Below are positions 15,952 to 24,005 of a stretch of DNA of 64,000 nt, piece by piece. Both the position numbers and the translations under genes were made by a program. The notes beneath the pieces were generated by a model, which saw nothing but the letters and a program-made list of their open reading frames with translations, ran no database searches and had not been told where the DNA came from. The number at the start of each line of letters is the position of its first letter. Position 1 is the stretch's first letter. Origin of the DNA: Cellulomonas hominis (lineage in GTDB: Bacteria > Actinomycetota > Actinomycetes > Actinomycetales > Cellulomonadaceae); assembly GCF_005239125.1 (NCBI RefSeq), contig NZ_SZYE01000001.1, positions 23,889 through 87,888 on the forward strand. Reading direction: 5' to 3'.

Positions 15952-17423
15952 GCGCGACCACCTCCGGACGTGCGGCGCAGCTGCTCGGTGGGCTGGTCGT
16001 CGCCGGCGACGGCGACCGGGTTGCGCGCGTCCTCGTCGAGCGGCAGGCCGCCGGCGGGGGTCGACAGCAGCTCACCGCCGGGCTCGGGCGCGGGGCGCCG
16101 GGCGTCGTCGGAGATCCGCAGCAGCAGCGCGGCGACGATCCAGTTGGCGAGCAGCGAGGAGCCTCCGTAGGCGAGGAACGGCGTGGTCAGGCCGGTCAGC
16201 GGGATGATCCGCGTGATGCCGCCGACGACGACGAAGCACTGGAACGCGATGACGAACGCGAGGCCGGCCGCGAGCAGCTTGCCGAACCCGTCGCGGACGC
16301 CGATCGCGGTGCGCAGGCCGCGCTGGCACAGCACCAGGTAGACGGTGAGGATCGCCATGAGGCCGGTCAGGCCGAGCTCCTCGCCGAGCGAGGCGATGAT
16401 GAAGTCCGACTCGGCGAACGGCACCAGGTCCGGGCGTCCCTGCCCCCAGCCGGTGCCGAACAGGCCCCCGCTGGCCAGGCCGAACAGCCCGCGCACGAGC
16501 TGGCCGGAGCCGCCGGGGGACCGCTCGAAGACGTCCTGGTCGAGCGCGTGCAGCCAGATGTGGAACCGCGCGGCGACGTGCCCGAACGTGGCGGTCGCGA
16601 CGGCGACGCCGCCCGCGAACATCACCAGGCCGATGATGATCCAGGACAGCCGCTCGGTCGCGACGTAGAGCATGGCGACGAAGAGGCCGAACAGCAGCAG
16701 CGACGTGCCGAGGTCGCTCTGCAGCACCAGGACCGCGATCGAGGCGGCCCAGACGACGGCGATCGGGCCGAGGTCGCGCAGCCGGGGGAGCTGCAGGCCG
16801 AGCACCTTGGGTCCCGCCAGCGCGAGCGTGTCGCGGTGCGTGACGAGGTAGCCGGCGAAGAACACGGCCAGCGCGATCTTGGCGAGCTCCGCGGGCTGCA
16901 GCGAGAACCCGAGCGCGCGGACCCAGATGCGCGCGCCGTTGATCGTCACGCCCAGCCCCGGGACCAGCGGCAGCACGATCAGTACGAGACCGACGACCAT
17001 CGCGGTGTAGGTGTAGCGGCGCAGGGTGCGGTGGTCGCGCAGCACGACCAGCACCACGCAGGCCAGCACGACGGAGATCGCCGACCAGGCGAGCTGCTTG
17101 CCGGCGAACATCTCCGTGCCGCCGCGGGCCTGGCGTGCCAGGTCGATCCGGTAGATCATCGCGAGCCCGATGCCGTTGAGCGCGATCACCGACGGCAGGA
17201 TCACCGGGTCCGCGTAGGGCGCGCGCCAGCGCAGCACGAGGTGCACGACCAGGGCCAGACCCGCGAGGCCGGCGCCGTAGCCCAGCACGTCGGCCGGCAG
17301 CTCGTCGGTCGCGCCCAGCCCGACCAGCCCGTACGCCGCGATGGCGATCGCCAGCGCCAGGACCAGCAGACCCAGCTCGGTGCCGCGGCCGGCGCGCACG
17401 CGGTGCGCCTCCACCGTCGCCAT
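15948..17423 (-). CDS. rodA: SEDS-family peptidoglycan glycosyltransferase (RodA/FtsW type)
   Basis: A 491-residue polytopic protein that polymerises lipid II glycan strands. About twelve membrane helices can be counted. Family features are INGARIWVRALGFSLQPAELAKIALAVF (shortened here), the SPGGSGQLVRGLFGLASGG extracytoplasmic loop, and the FIIASLGEELGLTG motif. A GGITRIIPLTGLTTPFLAYGG-like segment precedes the last helix. The cytoplasmic C-terminus is Gly/Pro/Arg-rich. The ATG overlaps the pstP stop (TGATG). Confidence 0.94.
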   Translation of the reverse strand: MATVEAHRVRAGRGTELGLLVLALAIAIAAYGLVGLGATDELPADVLGYGAGLAGLALVVHLVLRWRAPYADPVILPSVIALNGIGLAMIYRIDLARQARGGTEMFAGKQLAWSAISVVLACVVLVVLRDHRTLRRYTYTAMVVGLVLIVLPLVPGLGVTINGARIWVRALGFSLQPAELAKIALAVFFAGYLVTHRDTLALAGPKVLGLQLPRLRDLGPIAVVWAASIAVLVLQSDLGTSLLLFGLFVAMLYVATERLSWIIIGLVMFAGGVAVATATFGHVAARFHIWLHALDQDVFERSPGGSGQLVRGLFGLASGGLFGTGWGQGRPDLVPFAESDFIIASLGEELGLTGLMAILTVYLVLCQRGLRTAIGVRDGFGKLLAAGLAFVIAFQCFVVVGGITRIIPLTGLTTPFLAYGGSSLLANWIVAALLLRISDDARRPAPEPGGELLSTPAGGLPLDEDARNPVAVAGDDQPTEQLRRTSGGGRA

Positions 17424-18754
17424 CAGGGGCCCACCGGCGGGGCGGTGGCACCGGGCGTGGCGGCCGGGGCGGTGGGCTTCGTCGGGGTCGGCGTCGGGCT
17501 CGGCTCCGGCTCGGCGTCCTCGGCGAGCGACGCGACGCGCTCGCGGGCGTCGGCGAGCGTCGCGGTGTGGATGGTCTGGTCGAGGCGCTCGCGCACGAAC
17601 GCCGGCAGGTCGTCGACGACCACGTCGCTCGTCTCGACGACCTCGGAGAGCGCCAGCGGGCCCACCGACTGGGGGATGCCGCGGTAGATCGCGACGACCT
17701 CGCCGTCCACGCCGACGTAGTACTGGGTCTGCGTCCAGCGGTAGAAGCCGAACGCGGCCCCGGCCACGACCACGACGGCCAGCACGCTCAGCACGACGCG
17801 GCGTGCCCGTCGGCGCCGGCGCGCGCGTCGCTCGTCCGGGTCGTCCTCCGCGTCGTCGGCGTCGTCCACCACGGCCACGCCCCCGCCCGGGGTGCTGGCC
17901 TGGCGGGACAGCTCGGCCGCCCGCGCGGCGGGCCCGTCCTGCGCCGCGGTCGGGCGGTTGCGGGACACGGCCGCCGAGCCGACGACCACGGCGTTCGTGG
18001 TCGGCCCCGCGCCGTCGCGCACGTCGTTGAGCTCCAGCACGTCGGCGACGACGACCGTGACGTTGTCCCCGCCGCCCGCGCGCAGCGCGAGCTGGACCAG
18101 CCGCTCGGCGCAGGTGTCCACGTCCGGCAGCTCGTACAGCGTCCGGGCGATCGTCTCGCCGCTGACGAAGCCCGAGAGCCCGTCGGAGCACAGCAGCCAC
18201 CGGTCCCCGGCGCGCGCCTCGCGGACGGACAGGTCGGGTGCGATGTCGACGTCGAAGTCGCCGAGCACCCGCATCACGACGGAGCGCTGCGGGTGCGTCT
18301 CCGCCTCCTCGGGCGTGATCTTCCCGGTGTTGACCAGGTGCTGGACGAACGTGTGGTCGGTCGTGACCTGGGTCAGCACGCCGTCGCGGAGCAGGTAGCC
18401 GCGGGAGTCGCCGAGGTGCACCATCGCGAGCTTGTTGCCGGCCCGCAGGATCGCCGTGACCGTCGTCCCCATGCCGGCGAGCTCGGGGTTGGACTCCGAG
18501 CGGCTGATGATCTCCTCGCGGGCCTCCTCGAGCGCGCGCTCCAGCTCGTCCAGCGCGTCGTCGGGGCCGTGCGACTCGCCGTCCAGGGGCGCGAGCGCGG
18601 CGATCGCCACGGACGACGCGACGTCGCCGCCGGCGTGCCCGCCCATGCCGTCCGCGACCACCAGCAGGTGCGGACCGGCGTACGCCGAGTCCTGGTTGTT
18701 CGACCGGACCAGCCCCACGTCGGACCGGGCGGCGTACCGCAGCGCGATGCCCAC
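17423..18754 (-). CDS. pstP: PP2C-family serine/threonine phosphatase PstP
   Basis: A 443-residue metal-dependent phosphatase that reverses PknA/PknB phosphorylation. Motifs are SDVGLVRSNNQD, VVADGMGGHAGG, GTTVTA, HLGDSRGYLLRDG, DHTFVQ, LLCSDGLSGFV, and GGDNVTVVVAD, covering the metal-binding aspartates. A basic juxtamembrane stretch, one membrane helix (VVLSVLAVVVVAGAAFGFY) and an extracytoplasmic Pro/Thr-rich tail follow. The GTG at 18754 lies 8 bp after the fhaB stop. Confidence 0.95.
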   Translation of the reverse strand: MGIALRYAARSDVGLVRSNNQDSAYAGPHLLVVADGMGGHAGGDVASSVAIAALAPLDGESHGPDDALDELERALEEAREEIISRSESNPELAGMGTTVTAILRAGNKLAMVHLGDSRGYLLRDGVLTQVTTDHTFVQHLVNTGKITPEEAETHPQRSVVMRVLGDFDVDIAPDLSVREARAGDRWLLCSDGLSGFVSGETIARTLYELPDVDTCAERLVQLALRAGGGDNVTVVVADVLELNDVRDGAGPTTNAVVVGSAAVSRNRPTAAQDGPAARAAELSRQASTPGGGVAVVDDADDAEDDPDERRARRRRRARRVVLSVLAVVVVAGAAFGFYRWTQTQYYVGVDGEVVAIYRGIPQSVGPLALSEVVETSDVVVDDLPAFVRERLDQTIHTATLADARERVASLAEDAEPEPSPTPTPTKPTAPAATPGATAPPVGP

Positions 18755-18762
18755 GATCCCCG

Positions 18763-19263
18763 CTACCCCTGCAGCTCGAGGACGCTCTGGCCGATGCGGA
18801 TCTGCGCACCGGGGCGGACCTGGACCGCGGAGGTGACCTTCTGGTCGTCGAGGAACGTGCCGTTGGTCGACCCCATGTCCTCGACCAGCCACTGGCCGCC
18901 CTCGGGGTACACCCGGGCGTGCCGCGAGGACGAGTAGTCGTCGTCCAGCACCAGCGTGCAGGAGGGCGCCCGGCCGATCAGGACCGCCGTCGACCCGAGC
19001 GGGAGGGTGGTGCCGCGCAGCGGGCCCTCGGTCACGACGAGCCGGGTCGGACCGGTGCGCCGGCCGCGGCCGCGCTCGGCGGCGGGTGCCGGTGCCGGGG
19101 TGGTCGCGGGGCCGGCGGCGGGGGCCGCGGCGCGCGGCTTGCGGCGGCTGGTGATCCGGGTCCCGTAGAGGTCGCGGCGCAGCACCCCGATCGCGGACAG
19201 CACGAACGCCCACAGGAGCACGAGGTAGCCCAGGCGGAGCAGGGTGACCGTCAGCTCACTCAT
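18763..19263 (-). CDS. fhaB: FHA-domain membrane protein FhaB (FipA)
   Basis: A 166-residue protein. The N-terminal helix (VTLLRLGYLVLLWAFVLSAIGVL) anchors it in the membrane. A basic Ala/Pro linker and a C-terminal FHA domain follow, with GRAPSCTLVLDDDYSSSRHA and EDMGSTNGTFLDD (Arg, Ser and Asn of the phosphothreonine pocket). It binds phosphorylated partners of PknA/PknB. It is located between fhaA and pstP as in mycobacteria. Confidence 0.94.
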   Translation of the reverse strand: MSELTVTLLRLGYLVLLWAFVLSAIGVLRRDLYGTRITSRRKPRAAAPAAGPATTPAPAPAAERGRGRRTGPTRLVVTEGPLRGTTLPLGSTAVLIGRAPSCTLVLDDDYSSSRHARVYPEGGQWLVEDMGSTNGTFLDDQKVTSAVQVRPGAQIRIGQSVLELQG

Positions 19264-19284
19264 GCGTGCCTTGCGTGCCGTGAC

Positions 19285-19998
19285 TCACTCGTCCTGGTCC
19301 TGTCCGTCGCCGTCGCCCGTCCAGAACATGATGCGGGTCCGGCCGATGGTCAGCGTGTTCCCGTCCAGGAGTGTCGCGGCGGGGACCTGGTGGCCCTCGA
19401 CGAACAACCCGTTCGTGGAGCCGAGGTCCGAGGCGACGACGCCCTGCGGGGAGACGCGGATCTCCAGGTGCCGCCGGGACACGCCCGGGTCGTCCACCAC
19501 GATGTCCGCCTCCGAGCCGCGGCCGATGACCGTGACCGGGCCGGTGAGCAGGTAGCGCTGCCCGTCGATGTCGATGAGGGGGTGCCGCGGGCTCGGGGCG
19601 GCGGTCGTCGCCGGGGCGGCCGCGCCGCGCACCGTCGCCGACTTCACCCGGAACCGGCCCGTCTCCAGGTCCTCGTACTCGTGGAACGCCACGGTCACCG
19701 GGCCCACGAACGCGTACCGCTGGCTCGTCGCGTGCTCCGTGACGTTCGCGGCCAGCTCGTCGGCGAGGGCCTCGGCGCCCCACGCCTCCACCTGGTCGTA
19801 GTCCGACGGGGACAGCTCCAGCGTGAACTCGTTCGGCACGACCGTGCGGTCACGGCCCACGACGGCGGCCCGGTCGTCGACCTCGCGGCGCAGGGCGCTC
19901 GCCAGCTCGACGGGCTTCACCTCGCTGCGGAAGGCCTTGGCGAACGCGGTGTTCACGACGCGCTCCACACCGTGCTCGAACCGGTCCAGGATGCCCAA
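19285..19998 (-). CDS. fhaA: FHA-domain protein FhaA with DUF3662 N-terminus (TTG start)
   Basis: A 237-residue cytoplasmic adaptor. The N-terminal DUF3662 region (GILDRFEHGVERVVNTAFAK, AFRSEVKPVELASALRRE) is followed by a short linker and an FHA domain with GRGSEADIVVDDPGVSRRHLE and SDLGSTNGLFVEG. No ATG or GTG fits the family N-terminus. TTG at 19998 gives MGILDRFE and has GGAGGTGG 8 nt upstream, so it is the chosen start. It is the first gene of the seven-gene minus-strand operon. Confidence 0.92.
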   Translation of the reverse strand: MGILDRFEHGVERVVNTAFAKAFRSEVKPVELASALRREVDDRAAVVGRDRTVVPNEFTLELSPSDYDQVEAWGAEALADELAANVTEHATSQRYAFVGPVTVAFHEYEDLETGRFRVKSATVRGAAAPATTAAPSPRHPLIDIDGQRYLLTGPVTVIGRGSEADIVVDDPGVSRRHLEIRVSPQGVVASDLGSTNGLFVEGHQVPAATLLDGNTLTIGRTRIMFWTGDGDGQDQDE

Positions 19999-20253
19999 CG
20001 CCCACCACCTCCTCACCGCACGCGCGAACGGTCGGGCACGGACGTGCACCCGACACACTGCGTCGATGGTAGCCGCGGACCAGGTGCGCGGGCTCTCCCT
20101 GTGGACGACGGGAGTGGCGCGTCCCTGGTGAAGACGTCGCGGCGGGGCGTGCGGAAGGTGTGCAGGTGGGGTCGCCGGGCGGGTCCAGGGGTGGCGCGCA
20201 GGCCGCCCGGGCCCCGCACCGGGGAGTGGTCAGGAGGCCCCGCGGAATCGTGT

Positions 20254-20259
20254 TAATCT
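20254..20259 (+). promoter_or_regulatory. -10 element of tRNA-Leu promoter
   Basis: TAATCT ends 8 bp before the mature 5' end, inside one of the few A/T-rich spots of the core region. It implies transcription starting right at the tRNA. No clear -35 is visible. Confidence 0.5.
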
Positions 20260-20267
20260 TCTGCGGC

Positions 20268-20350
20268 GCGCGAGTGGCGGAACGGCAGACGCGCTGGCTT
20301 CAGGTGCCAGTGTCCGAAAGGGCGTGGGGGTTCAAATCCCCCCTCGCGCA
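20268..20350 (+). tRNA. tRNA-Leu (CAG)
   Basis: Class II tRNA of 83 nt. The acceptor stem GCGCGAG pairs with CTCGCGC. Anticodon stem CTGGC/GCCAG encloses the loop TTCAGGT (anticodon CAG). A variable arm of about 13 nt (TGTCCGAAAGGGCG) and the T arm GGGGGTTCAAATCCCCC complete it. CCA is not encoded. It lies immediately left of the accessory island. Confidence 0.97.
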
Positions 20351-20390
20351 CACAGGCTTGTTCGTCTAGGACAGGCAGAGCAGTCCGGGT

Positions 20391-20428
20391 AACCCCCGGT
20401 CGGAGAGTCTCCGACCGGGGGTTCTTCG
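20391..20428. terminator. tRNA-Leu terminator; left copy of a 38-bp direct repeat
   Basis: Perfect 14-bp arms CCCCCGGTCGGAGA and its complement (20393-20421) are followed by TTCTTCG. The same sequence, with only a few changes, recurs at 26913-26949. The identical blocks are the first 17 bp and the last 14 bp. Besides ending tRNA transcription, it marks the left edge of the accessory region. Confidence 0.85.
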
Positions 20429-20520
20429 TTTCTGGGCCTGACCTGCGGCTTCGTTACACGCTGGTGTGCTGGGCGCCGCGCGGGAGGTCGTCGGCGGCGC
20501 TCGCGGGCGCACGCCGAAGT

Positions 20521-20547
20521 GCCCGCTGACCGTGGTGGTCAGCGGGC
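20521..20547. terminator. Strong hairpin, terminator of a truncated minus-strand gene
   Basis: Arms GCCCGCTGACC and its complement (11 bp, perfect) with a 5-nt loop. It lies 50 bp after the minus-strand stop at 20599, so it was probably that gene's terminator. Confidence 0.7.
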
Positions 20548-20598
20548 TCTGCGGATGGTGCTGTTCAGTTCGTGCGGCGGAGTCGCCCGCCCGTTGGC

Positions 20599-20800
20599 CT
20601 AGCCGGGTTGGTGCGGTGGGGTGTGGTCCTGCGCGTCGCGGGCGGTGCCGGCGGTGTCGGACTCGGCCCGGGCAGCGGCCTCGGCGGCTGCGCGCAGGTG
20701 CTTGGGACCCAGGTGCTTGGGCACGAACGGGTACCGGGCGCGGGGTTCGGTGCGGCGGGGGATGTCACCGGTGGTGACCCGCACGTGCAAGGCCGTGCCG
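20599..20800 (-). pseudogene. 3' remnant of an unidentified gene at the left island edge
   Basis: The minus-strand frame ending at TAG 20599 encodes RYPFVPKHLGPKHLRAAAEA and a short acidic/polar tail. Almost every codon ends in G or C, as in real genes here, and a terminator follows. Upstream of about 20800 the frame becomes antisense to another gene and loses this character, so the 5' part is missing. I do not recognise the family. Confidence 0.5.
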
Positions 20801-20824
20801 CGGGGCTCCGCGGCACGGCGTGGC

Positions 20825-21190
20825 GTGAAGCTCGTTGACCCCGCGAGATTCTCCGGGCGCTGGCTCGTCACAACGAGCTCGGGTGCCCGGCACCTGGTCG
20901 AATCCACGCCGGGACCGCTGTGGACGATCACCATCACGCGGATCGGCTCCACGACCGGTGGTGAGGCAGCTGGGTTCGGGATGAGCGACCTGCGGCGGGA
21001 CGGCGCGCCGCTACGTGTCGGGTCCGTCCGGCACTTCCACGACGGAGCCGCTCACAGCGGTATCCGCGTGAGGGAAGAAGTGCACCTGATCCTCGAGCCT
21101 CTCGACCCCGCTGCGCTCCTCACCGTCCGCTGCACCACCCCCGTCGTGAGCATCGAGGAACTCCTTGACGAGGACGGCGACGACGAATGA
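20825..21190 (+). CDS. Hypothetical protein (island)
   Basis: A 121-residue product from GTG at 20825 (MKLVDPARFSGRWLV...). An in-frame ATG at 20762 would add 21 residues, but these read like antisense of the adjacent remnant. The protein is rich in beta-prone segments (WTITITRIGSTTGG, VREEVHLILEPLD) and ends in an acidic EELLDEDGDDE tail. There are no membrane segments or recognisable motifs. It converges on the small acidic gene at 21339 with a hairpin between them. Function unknown. Confidence 0.55.
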   Translation: MKLVDPARFSGRWLVTTSSGARHLVESTPGPLWTITITRIGSTTGGEAAGFGMSDLRRDGAPLRVGSVRHFHDGAAHSGIRVREEVHLILEPLDPAALLTVRCTTPVVSIEELLDEDGDDE

Positions 21191-21284
21191 CCGCGGCCGG
21201 GGGAGTGCGCGTGCCGCACGGCCCCGACCTCGTCACAAGTCGGCGGACGGTGAGTACGCACCCCGAGCGGCCGAGTCCCGGCGC

Positions 21285-21326
21285 CACGATCCGGGCCGCC
21301 CGGTCAGCGGCCCAGCCCGGATCGTG
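21285..21326. terminator. Bidirectional terminator hairpin
   Basis: Perfect 12-bp arms (CACGATCCGGGC and its complement) with an 18-nt loop, between two convergent island genes. Confidence 0.7.
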
Positions 21327-21338
21327 CGTGCCGTGGCC

Positions 21339-21710
21339 TCACTCGTAGTAAGGGTCGTTCAGATCATCGATGTCGGGCTCCCCGACAGTGATGGTGACGG
21401 AACCACTCACCTGACCGTTGACGACCTCGGTGGTGTAGACGGTCTCGTCGCCCCGGGCGTCCTGACCCGCTAGCGCTCGACGGACCTCCACTGCAGCGGT
21501 GTAGGACGCGGTCGCGTCGTCCCCGTCGTCCTCGATCTTGAGGGAGTCGACGTGCACGGTGACCGTGGTCTGGTCCTGGTCCTCGAACGTCTCGTACTGC
21601 TCCGGGCGGTCACCGACGAAGTCCTGGATGATCTCGCTGTTCTCGAGGTGGTGAGCAATCGCGCGCCGCAAGTTCTCCTCGGAGTTGAACGCGTCTCGGC
21701 CGAACGTCAT
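21339..21710 (-). CDS. Small acidic hypothetical protein (island)
   Basis: A 123-residue acidic protein read from ATG 21710, preceded by GAGAGG. A helical N-terminus (NSEENLRRAIAHHLENSEII) is followed by beta-rich repeated strands (TTVTVHVDSLKIEDDGDDA, SYTAAVEVRRAL, GSVTITVGEPDID) and a DDLNDPYYE end. There is no signal peptide or membrane helix. I do not recognise a family. It is downstream of the ASCH/PIN-GNAT cluster in the same orientation, with a 232-bp gap. Confidence 0.55.
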   Translation of the reverse strand: MTFGRDAFNSEENLRRAIAHHLENSEIIQDFVGDRPEQYETFEDQDQTTVTVHVDSLKIEDDGDDATASYTAAVEVRRALAGQDARGDETVYTTEVVNGQVSGSVTITVGEPDIDDLNDPYYE

Positions 21711-21942
21711 GGTGCTTCGCCTCTCATATCCGTGAGCGGGATCCAACGGCCGGCCCGCTGCCGCCTGCCGTCGCCGCCGGGTAGGTGACCCATGCCCACG
21801 TTGCCAGGTGGACGGACACGAGAGCCGTGAGACGGCGCTGACCGGCGACGGATCACCCGTCCGGCTCAAGAGGGCCCGCTTGCCGTGAAGGAAGCGTGGG
21901 CGACGTGGGGCTGGGCGGTGGGTCGAGTTTGGCTGGGCGGCG

Positions 21943-22368
21943 CTATCCCACGAGCGCGAGCTCCGCGCGGAGCTGCGCTTGCGCTGTTGAAGCGGCAGCG
22001 TGCGGGTTCAGGGGCAAGTAGAGGAAGCTCTGCGGCGCCGTGAGCTCCAGGTCCAGCTCGCTGAGCCGCACAGGGCGAGCGAGTCGCCGTGCGTCTCTCA
22101 CCAGAATGCCCACCGCCAACGGCGAGCCGCGGTAGTACTCGCGGTAGCCGACTCGTGTGATCCCGGCATGACCCTTGTGCCGCTCCCAGACGGCCGTGGG
22201 ACTGGCGATGTCGTAGCCGGCGACCTCGAAGGCGCCGACGATGCGTCCGACAGGCATCGTGGAGTAGATCAGTACCGTGCTCACATCGGGCGCCAGGCGG
22301 CGCTTGCGGAACTCGACCCGTTTCGTCCCCGCGAGGATCGCGTCGGCGAACTGCGGCTTGATCGACAT
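21943..22368 (-). CDS. Stand-alone ASCH/PUA-like domain protein
   Basis: A 141-residue protein consisting of one ASCH-type domain. SIKPQFADAILAGTKRVEFR, then a strand-rich core STVLIYSTMPVGRIVGAFEV, then AVWERHKGHAGITRVGYREY, match the pattern of predicted RNA-binding ASCH proteins. The start ATG overlaps the stop of the PIN-GNAT gene (TGATG), so the two are translationally coupled. This links it to the larger proteins, which carry a related C-terminal module. The RNA partner is unknown. Confidence 0.8.
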   Translation of the reverse strand: MSIKPQFADAILAGTKRVEFRKRRLAPDVSTVLIYSTMPVGRIVGAFEVAGYDIASPTAVWERHKGHAGITRVGYREYYRGSPLAVGILVRDARRLARPVRLSELDLELTAPQSFLYLPLNPHAAASTAQAQLRAELALVG

Positions 22369-23885
22369 CACTGCGACGCGGCCAGCTGCTGGTGCACCCA
22401 CGGTCGTCCTCCTTCACGTACTTCGGTGATGCTCTGCGGCGGCCCGTTCAAGGCCCCCATCAGGCGCAACGTCCTGAGCGAGACCGGGGGATCGAGCAGC
22501 CGGTCCTGCCTGAAGATCAGGGCGTGCAGTTCACCATGGTCTGCCTCCATGTCCGCCAGGTCTTGCGGCGTGTACACGGTGCGTCGTCCGACGAACTGTC
22601 TGATCGACTCGGAGTCGGTCGAGACGTGCACATCTTCCACCACGCCTACGACAGTCGCGGCCTGCAGGTCTGCGGACCGGTAGAACAGCAGGGTGTCTCC
22701 GGCGCCCACGAGGCGTGAGCGGCTTCCGCTGACGTACGCCTTGCGTAGCGCGTTGCCGTACGCGTGGTTGCCGGTCCACAGACCGAAGCCCATCTCGAAA
22801 TCCGGGAAGAGTGCATCGTGCCAAACCGGGATGACCGGGACGACGAACGCCCGCGCAGCGGGGTGGACGTACGGCGGCCCGTGCAGCTGGTGTGCGGTGA
22901 GTGGGTCGGTCACGGAAGGATCGGCTGGCCGCCGGTACTTCACCAGGACCAGTTCCTCGTCCTCGGTGGCTGGCGAGTTGTGGTGCACGAAGCCGAAGTC
23001 CCCTAGAAGTTCGATCAAGCGGTCTTGCTTGGGGTAGGTGGTCACGTACACCGTGTCGTAACTTCCGGCGTGCAGGACCCCGAACAGCGTCTTGAGCAGC
23101 AACTCGCCGTACGCGCGGCCCATCGCATGCGGAGCGACCTTGAACGTGCAGAGCTTCAGAACCTTGCCCGGGAACTCGGTGTCCTCCGGTGGCTCGTCCT
23201 TGACGATCATCAAGGCGCCGTAGCTGCCGTCTTCGACCTCGATCACCCAGGAGGGACGTCCCGGGGCCTGACGTGCTCGTGCGAACCAGGCGTCGAACCC
23301 GGTGTAGTCCTCGCGCAGGGAGTCGAAGATCGGATCGTGCGGGTCGAGGTTGTACGTCCGCAACGGAGTCACCGCCGGAGGTGGCACGCTCGCGCGTGGC
23401 ATGAGTCGGCGGAGGAACGCGACTGCCTCGACGATCGTCAGGACTCGCTCGCCGATCCCGGCTCGGACACCACGACGCCGCAGCTTGTTGTCCTGGGTGA
23501 CGAGGAAGTCGACCGCTCCCACCCAGACGGCTGCGAGCATCTCAAGATCGACGTCGTTGTTGTGGTGACGGCCCGGAGGCGGGGCGTCTTCTTCGAGGAC
23601 CGCAAGCAGGTCTGCCGGTGGCGTGATCGGTTCGAGGTGTTGGTACTTGCGCGCCAGCAGGTGGTTCGCGCGGCGGCGTTCGGTTCGTGCGTCACGGTCG
23701 ATGTCGTGACTGGTTCCGGCCGAGAGGTAGAACCGGTGGCCGCCGAGCTGTGCGAGGTGCACCAGCTCGGCTGCATCTGGCAGGTCGCTCTGGAACGACG
23801 GTGACGTCGGCTCCAACGCGATGAAGGCGTTGGTATCCAGCAGAAGCGCGAAGCGCGAAGCCGGGTCAGCGCCGCCTGTGCTCAC
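22368..23885 (-). CDS. PIN-GNAT-PUA-like fusion protein (island protein B)
   Basis: A 505-residue multidomain protein. Residues 12-160 resemble a PIN nuclease: LLLDTNAFIAL with D17, acidic HDIDRD near 60-65, NNDVDLEMLAAVW with D111/D113, and LVTQDNKL with D132. Residues 175-320 look like a GNAT acyltransferase, with KLCTFKVAPHAMGRAYGELL as the CoA-loop strand and helix. Residues 345-500 form a PUA/EVE-like region (VVPVIPVWHDALF, GAGDTLLFYRSADLQAATVVG). A paralogue lies upstream and an ASCH protein is coupled downstream. Domain calls are by pattern, not search. A role in RNA or tRNA modification and cleavage is inference. Confidence 0.75.
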   Translation of the reverse strand: MSTGGADPASRFALLLDTNAFIALEPTSPSFQSDLPDAAELVHLAQLGGHRFYLSAGTSHDIDRDARTERRRANHLLARKYQHLEPITPPADLLAVLEEDAPPPGRHHNNDVDLEMLAAVWVGAVDFLVTQDNKLRRRGVRAGIGERVLTIVEAVAFLRRLMPRASVPPPAVTPLRTYNLDPHDPIFDSLREDYTGFDAWFARARQAPGRPSWVIEVEDGSYGALMIVKDEPPEDTEFPGKVLKLCTFKVAPHAMGRAYGELLLKTLFGVLHAGSYDTVYVTTYPKQDRLIELLGDFGFVHHNSPATEDEELVLVKYRRPADPSVTDPLTAHQLHGPPYVHPAARAFVVPVIPVWHDALFPDFEMGFGLWTGNHAYGNALRKAYVSGSRSRLVGAGDTLLFYRSADLQAATVVGVVEDVHVSTDSESIRQFVGRRTVYTPQDLADMEADHGELHALIFRQDRLLDPPVSLRTLRLMGALNGPPQSITEVREGGRPWVHQQLAASQ

Positions 23886-24005
23886 GACGGAAGCATCTCG
23901 GCCGTAGTGCGACGGGGGAACAGGACACGCCGACCTGGGGCTGGATGCACCTGGATGGCGCCGTTGGTGGGCGTCAGGTCGATGCGTGCACGCACGGTCA
24001 GCACG

